From contig NZ_CP048405.1 of assembly GCF_014084125.1 (NCBI RefSeq), positions 5,084,001-5,148,000 on the forward strand: a stretch of 64,000 bases of DNA. The letters are read 5' to 3'. The notes below the pieces were generated by a model. That model was not told where the DNA came from. It ran no database searches and was given only the letters and a program-made list of their open reading frames with translations. The DNA comes from Streptacidiphilus sp. PB12-B1b. Lineage in GTDB: Bacteria > Actinomycetota > Actinomycetes > Streptomycetales > Streptomycetaceae. The first letter of the stretch is position 1; each line of letters begins with the position of its first letter. The translations under genes and the position numbers were made by a program. Of the stretch, positions 60,361 to 64,000 are shown piece by piece.

Positions 60361-60723
60361 GTGCCGGTCCCGTTGTACCAGGCCAAGGCGGAGTTCTTCC
60401 GGATGCTCGGGCACCCCGTGCGGATCCGGGTGCTGGAGCTGCTTCAGGACGGTCCGACGCCGGTGCGGGATCTGCTGGCGAACATCGAGGTGGAGCGCTC
60501 CAACCTGTCCCAGCAGCTGGCCGTGCTGCGCCGGTCGGGGATCGTCACCGCCACCCGGGAGGCCGACACCGTCGTCTACGCGCTGGCGGGCACCGACGTC
60601 GCCGACCTGATGCGGGCCGCCCGCCGGATCCTGACCGAGCTGCTGGCCGACCAGCAGGACCTGCTGGCGGAGCTGCGCGGGGCCGACGCCACCGGGGACA
60701 AGGCCGTCGAGGCCGTCGCGTGA
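60361..60723 (+). CDS. ArsR-family winged-helix regulator
   Basis: 120 residues from a GTG right after the previous stop; GAGGGG lies 9 bp upstream. Conserved ArsR pattern: YQAKAEFFRMLGHPVRIRVL, ELLQDGPTPVRDLLANIEVE, RSNLSQQLAVLRRSGIVTAT, READTVVYALAG. The metal-binding Cys motif (ELCVCDL) is absent, so it is not a classical arsenic sensor; it may be a redox or other-ligand type. Probably co-transcribed with the small gene before it and the membrane peptide after it. Confidence 0.9.
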   Translation: MPVPLYQAKAEFFRMLGHPVRIRVLELLQDGPTPVRDLLANIEVERSNLSQQLAVLRRSGIVTATREADTVVYALAGTDVADLMRAARRILTELLADQQDLLAELRGADATGDKAVEAVA

Positions 60724-60788
60724 CCACCGGAAGCGCGGGCGGCAGCCGTCACGCACGCGCCGCGAGCACCACGGGGAGAGCCGCAGCC

Positions 60789-61106
60789 ATGACCGAACCC
60801 GCCGACACGGCGCCGGAGACCCGCGAGCCGACCCCGGATCGGGCCGGTCGGCCTGCGCGGCCCGGGCGGCCCGGGCGCGGCCGTCCGGTCGTCGCGCCGC
60901 CGGACGCCACCGCGGTGCTGGCGGCGATCGCGGCTGCCGAGGCCGTGGCCGCCGAGGCCCGGCAGAGCGTCGACGACGGCAGCGAAGGCGGCGGACGCCG
61001 CGCCAACAAGGGCGTCTGGATCCGGGCGGCGATCTACGTCATCGGGTTCCACGTCTTCGCCGGATTCATCATGCTGCTCTTCTTCGCCGGCTCCCCTCAC
61101 CACTGA
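60789..61106 (+). CDS. Small single-helix membrane protein (DUF6126-like)
   Basis: 105 residues. A charged, Pro/Arg-rich N-terminus (1-45), an Ala-rich helix (TAVLAAIAAAEAVAAEARQS), then a basic patch RRANKGVWIR before one transmembrane helix (AAIYVIGFHVFAGFIMLLFF). Inside N-terminus predicted. Resembles short membrane proteins annotated DUF6126 in streptomycetes. Follows the ArsR gene by 65 bp. Function unknown. Confidence 0.65.
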   Translation: MTEPADTAPETREPTPDRAGRPARPGRPGRGRPVVAPPDATAVLAAIAAAEAVAAEARQSVDDGSEGGGRRANKGVWIRAAIYVIGFHVFAGFIMLLFFAGSPHH

Positions 61107-61322
61107 CGCCCCTTCGACCCCGTCGTGCCGCCGGTTCAAACCCAACGGGCCCGGACATTCATCCGATCGAGTGGAGCGGCTGCCGCGGAGCGCCGTGGGC
61201 CGAGCCCCCGGCCTAGCGTGGTGGAACGAGCGGGACGGGGGTGACGCGCTCGGCCCCCTCCCCGCTGCGCGGCACGACGGCCCGTCATGACGTGCGGTTT
61301 TTCACCGAGGGGAGGCTCTTCC

Positions 61323-61376
61323 ATGCCCATGGACAGCAGGCCGACGATCGTGGGGACCACGGCGGTGCGGCCATGA
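61323..61376 (+). CDS. 17-residue upstream ORF overlapping the MIB synthase start
   Basis: ATG 61323 has the best ribosome-binding site of the region (GGGGAGG, 7 bp upstream) and reads MPMDSRPTIVGTTAVRP before a TGA that overlaps the cyclase ATG as ATGA. It could be a leader giving translational coupling. Alternatively it could be the true N-terminus of the cyclase, cut off by a frameshift, since MIB synthases usually have a longer variable N-terminus. Confidence 0.5.
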   Translation: MPMDSRPTIVGTTAVRP

Positions 61377-62448
61377 CCGGTCCGGCCCTGGAGCGGATCC
61401 TCAGCGGACCCAGCGGCCTGGGCACGGCCGCCCTGCAACTGGCGGCGCAGACCCCGGAGCCCGCACAGGCGGGCGACGCCGTCCCGGGGCTGTACCACCA
61501 CCCGGTGGCCGAGCCCGACCCCGGGCGCGTGGCGGACGTCAGCACCCGGATCAAGGCGTGGGCGGTGGAGGAGGTGCAGCTCTTTCCGCCGGAGTGGGAG
61601 GACCAGTTCGACGGCTTCTCCCTGGGCCGCTACATGGTGGCCTGCCACCCGGACGCCCCCGACACCGACCACCTGATGATCGCCACCCGACTCATGGCCG
61701 CCGAGAACGCCCTCGACGACTGCTACTGCGAGGACCACGGGGGCTCGCCCGTCGGCCTGGGCGGGCGCCTGCTGCTGGCGCACACCGCCCTGGACCCGCT
61801 GCACACGGTGCCGGAGTACCAACCGGCCTGGGCGCAGTCGCTGCACGCGGACGCCCCGCGCCGGGCCTACCGCTCGGCGATGGACTACTTCACCCGAGCC
61901 GCAAGCCCCGCCCAGGCGGACCGGTACCGGCACGACATGGCCCGGCTGCACCTGGGCTACCTCGCCGAGGCCGCCTGGACGCAGACCGAGTACCTGCCCG
62001 AGGTGTGGGAGTACCTGGCGATGCGCCAGTTCAACAACTTCCGCCCCTGCCCCACCATCACCGACACCGTCGGCGGCTACGAACTGCCCGCCGACCTCCA
62101 GGCCCTGCCGGCGGTGCAGCGCGTCATCGCGCTCGCCTCCAACGCCACCACCATCGTCAACGACCTGTACTCCTACACCAAGGAGCTGGCCGCCCCGGCC
62201 GCCACCTGAACCTGCCGGTGGTGATCGCCGAGCGCGAGGGCGTCAGCGAGCGCGACGCCTACCTGAAGGCGGTCGAGGTCCACAACGAGCTGATGCACGC
62301 CTTCGAGGCCGAGGCCGCAGCCCTGGCTGCCGCCTGCCCCGCCCCGTCCCTGCTGCGCTTCCTGCGCGGCGTGGCCGCGTGGGTCGACGGCAACCACTAC
62401 TGGCACCGGACCAACACGTACCGCTACAGCCTGCCCGATTTCTGGTAA
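61373..62448 (+). CDS. 2-Methylisoborneol synthase (terpene cyclase), interrupted by a one-base frameshift
   Basis: Converts 2-methyl-GPP to the earthy odorant 2-methylisoborneol. Read from 61373, the protein has the Asp-rich motif DDCYCEDHGG (Asp115) and the NSE triad NDLYSYTKE (263-271). It also has MIB-synthase-specific sequence such as FRPCPTITDTVGGYELPADL. The frame then hits a TGA at 62207. The family's continuation (HLNLPVVIAEREGVSERDAY, VDGNHYWHRTNTYRYSLPDF, ending DFW) is read in another frame to 62448. Restoring one C in the C run at 62193-62196 would give one protein of about 358 residues. Followed after 15 bp by the partner methyltransferase. Confidence 0.88.
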
Positions 62449-62463
62449 ACGAGGAGCTGATCC

Positions 62464-63345
62464 GTGACCACGGTCAACATCACCCCGGCAAGCACCGCGG
62501 CCTCCATCCCTGCTCCTGCGACGCCGTACCAGGGCGACATCGCCCGATACTGGGACGGCGAGGCCCGGCCGGTGAACCTGCGCCTCGGCGAGGTCGACGG
62601 CCTCTACCACCACCACTACGGCATCGGGGAGGTCGACCGGGCCGCCCTGGGCGATCCGGCCGACCCGGAGCGCGAGCGGCGGGTGATCGCCGAACTGCAC
62701 CGGCTGGAGTCGGCCCAGGCCGACCTGCTGCTGGACCACCTGGGCGACATCCCGCGCGACGCCACGCTCCTGGACGCCGGCTGCGGCCGCGGCGGCTCCA
62801 TGGTCATGGCCCACCAGCGCTTCGGCTGCCGGGTCGAGGGCGTCACGCTCTCCGCCAAGCAGGCCGACTTCGGCAACCGCCGCGCCCGCGAACTCGGCAT
62901 CGACACGTCCGTCCGCTCCCGCGTCTGCAACATGCTGGCCACCCCGGTGGGGACGGGCGAGGTGGCGGGCTCGTGGAACAACGAGTCCAGCATGTACGTC
63001 GACCTGCACGACCTCTTCGCCGAGCACTCCCGGGTGCTGGCCGTCGGCGGCCGGTACGTGACCATCACCGGCTGCTGGAACCCGATCTACGGCCAGCCGT
63101 CGAAGTGGGTCTCGCAGATCAACGCGCACTTCGAGTGCAACATCCACTCCCGCCGGGAGTACCTGCGCGCCATGGCGGACAACCGCCTGGTCCCGCGGGC
63201 CGTCATCGACCTCACCCCGGACACCCTGCCCTACTGGGAGCTGCGCGCCACCTCCTCCCTGGTCACCGGCATCGAGGAGGCCTTCATCTCCTCCTACCGG
63301 GACGGCTCCTTCCAGTACGTCCTGATCGCCGCCGACCGCGTCTGA
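62464..63345 (+). CDS. Geranyl diphosphate 2-C-methyltransferase
   Basis: 293 residues from a GTG with GAGGAG upstream. It methylates GPP at C2 with SAM to make the C11 substrate for the preceding cyclase. The SAM-binding motif LLDAGCGRGGSMVMAHQRFG lies near residues 100-119, followed by CRVEGVTLSAKQADFGNRRA. YWDGEARPVNLRLGEVDGLY and HHHYGIG are characteristic of GPPMT N-termini. TGCWNPIYGQPSKWVSQINA and the final EEAFISSYRDGSFQYVLIAA complete the fold. Pairing with the cyclase gives the 2-methylisoborneol operon. It appears intact even though the cyclase frame is disrupted. Confidence 0.95.
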   Translation: MTTVNITPASTAASIPAPATPYQGDIARYWDGEARPVNLRLGEVDGLYHHHYGIGEVDRAALGDPADPERERRVIAELHRLESAQADLLLDHLGDIPRDATLLDAGCGRGGSMVMAHQRFGCRVEGVTLSAKQADFGNRRARELGIDTSVRSRVCNMLATPVGTGEVAGSWNNESSMYVDLHDLFAEHSRVLAVGGRYVTITGCWNPIYGQPSKWVSQINAHFECNIHSRREYLRAMADNRLVPRAVIDLTPDTLPYWELRATSSLVTGIEEAFISSYRDGSFQYVLIAADRV

Positions 63346-63460
63346 CCCGCAGCGCCCCTCGCCCGCCCGCCGCCCGCGTCCCCCGGACGCGGGCGGCGCC
63401 GGTGTCGGTCGCCGGAGCGTAGGCTGCGACTCGTATCGCAGGCAGGCGGGGGTGGCGGGG

Positions 63461-63876
63461 ATGGACGAGCGCGCGGTCAGGCTGAACGCGTGGGCGCAGG
63501 GCGTGCGCCCGCTCGCGCAGGGGGTCGCCTGGTTCGAGGGGCTGTCCGGCGACGAGCAGGCCGGGGTGCTCAGGAGTTGCGCGAGTACTGCATCCAGGCA
63601 CGCGCGACGGTGGAGGACGCCCCGGAGAGCATCCGGTCGGCGGGCATCCGGCCGACGCACACCCCTGCGGTCCTGATCGCCCGGGGGCAGATGTCCGTCC
63701 AGCTGGCGAAGGTCGTCGGGCTGCCGCAGGACGAGCGGGTGAAGGCCTTCCGGCCGCTGGTGGCGTTGTTGGGGGTGGCCGACCGGCGCCGCCGGGAGCG
63801 GTTCTGCGCCGCCGGGTGCTCCCACGCCTGGCACCGGCTGGGGACCGGCACCGGCCCGGAGGCGGCGACCGGCTGA
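63461..63876 (+). CDS. DUF5958-like protein, frame-disrupted by an apparent missing base
   Basis: The first part (MDERAVRLNAWAQGVRPLAQ, GVAWFEGLSGDEQAGVL) and the second part (ELREYCIQARATVEDAPESI, RSAGIRPTHTPAVLIARGQM, FCAAGCSHAWHRLG) match one DUF5958-type protein of about 138 residues. They lie in different frames meeting near 63570. CTC-AGG-AGT read as CTC-CAG-GAG would restore it, so one C seems to be missing. GTG 63452 is an alternative start. Function of the family is unknown; the CAAGCSH region might bind metal. Confidence 0.7.
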
Positions 63877-63934
63877 GCTGTACGGCTGACCTCGGGGGCG
63901 GGGATCTGGCCGTGTGACGCCTGCTCAAGCCGGG

Positions 63935-63946
63935 TAACGGCCGTTA
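63935..63946. promoter_or_regulatory. Palindrome at the right edge
   Basis: TAACGGCCGTTA, perfect 12-bp palindrome, followed by GCATAACGG and a TATAGGAGT at the window end. It may be an operator for a gene beginning beyond position 64000. Confidence 0.4.
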
Positions 63947-64000
63947 GCATAACGGCAGCGGCGCCGAGCGGAGCGCCGATCCGCAGCGGTGTATAGGAGT

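Overview
The window is very GC-rich actinobacterial DNA. It has GTG, TTG and probably CTG starts, tight ATGA/GTGA gene overlaps, and many SARP, TetR, PucR, LuxR, LysR, MarR and ArsR regulators. Together with a 2-methylisoborneol odour locus this points to Streptomycetaceae (Streptomyces, Kitasatospora or Streptacidiphilus). No tRNA, rRNA, CRISPR array, integrase, transposase, capsid or terminase gene was seen.

Layout. Positions 1-8.3 kb hold regulators (SARP, TetR, PucR) and four alpha/beta hydrolases. One hydrolase is a clear pseudogene, and two form a tandem pair with a cytoplasmic and a secreted copy. A membrane-anchored bulb-type lectin protein follows. Positions 8.5-38.2 kb are an extracellular contractile injection system (eCIS, phage-tail-like) island. 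It is bracketed by two paralogous large LuxR proteins (8498-10582 and 35935-38232), with a small LuxR regulator at 35110-35736. The plus-strand operon 10977-25562 encodes sheath, two tubes, an assembly-chaperone-like protein, a DUF6760-like peptide, a DUF4157 'eCIS core' metalloprotease-like protein, two gp19-like tail proteins, a LysM protein, a VgrG-like spike, gp25, baseplate J, a tail-protein-I-like subunit, a zinc-ribbon/transmembrane/discoidin-like protein and a PAAR-like small protein. The convergent minus-strand block 34679-25573 encodes a DUF4255 cap/terminator-like protein, an unrecognised 744-residue protein, an acidic protein with a fresh 168-bp duplication, two ferritin-like proteins and a membrane-anchored protein with many Ig-like repeats. 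No AAA+ ATPase, tape measure or tail fibre was recognised in the window.

Positions 38.5-45.4 kb carry a LysR/cupin divergent pair, two decayed genes (SDR, GNAT), an EF-hand protein, a small membrane protein, an alpha/beta hydrolase, a YihY/BrkB protein and small proteins. Positions 45.5-60.1 kb are stress and signalling genes: PfpI/DJ-1, Dps, a cation-diffusion transporter, a HhH-type nuclease-like protein, two PP2C phosphatases with GAF or PAS sensors, a small MscS channel, a MarR-DHA2 exporter operon with a palindromic operator, and a DevS/DevR-like GAF kinase and NarL regulator. A tandem universal stress protein and a pyridoxamine-oxidase-fold protein sit beside that pair, each with a similar GGGACC-N3-GGCCC-like box upstream. 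Positions 60.1-64 kb hold an orphan XRE regulator, a small conserved protein, an ArsR regulator, a single-helix membrane peptide, and the 2-methylisoborneol pair (cyclase with a frame disruption, then GPP C-methyltransferase). A frame-disrupted DUF5958-like gene follows.

Several genes (23.7 kb, 62.2 kb, 63.6 kb) are each interrupted by what looks like one missing base. These may be assembly errors, so the broken state should be treated cautiously. The hydrolase at 1483-2352 also has an in-frame stop, and the GNAT gene at 40459-41161 has lost a motif, so those two look genuinely decayed.
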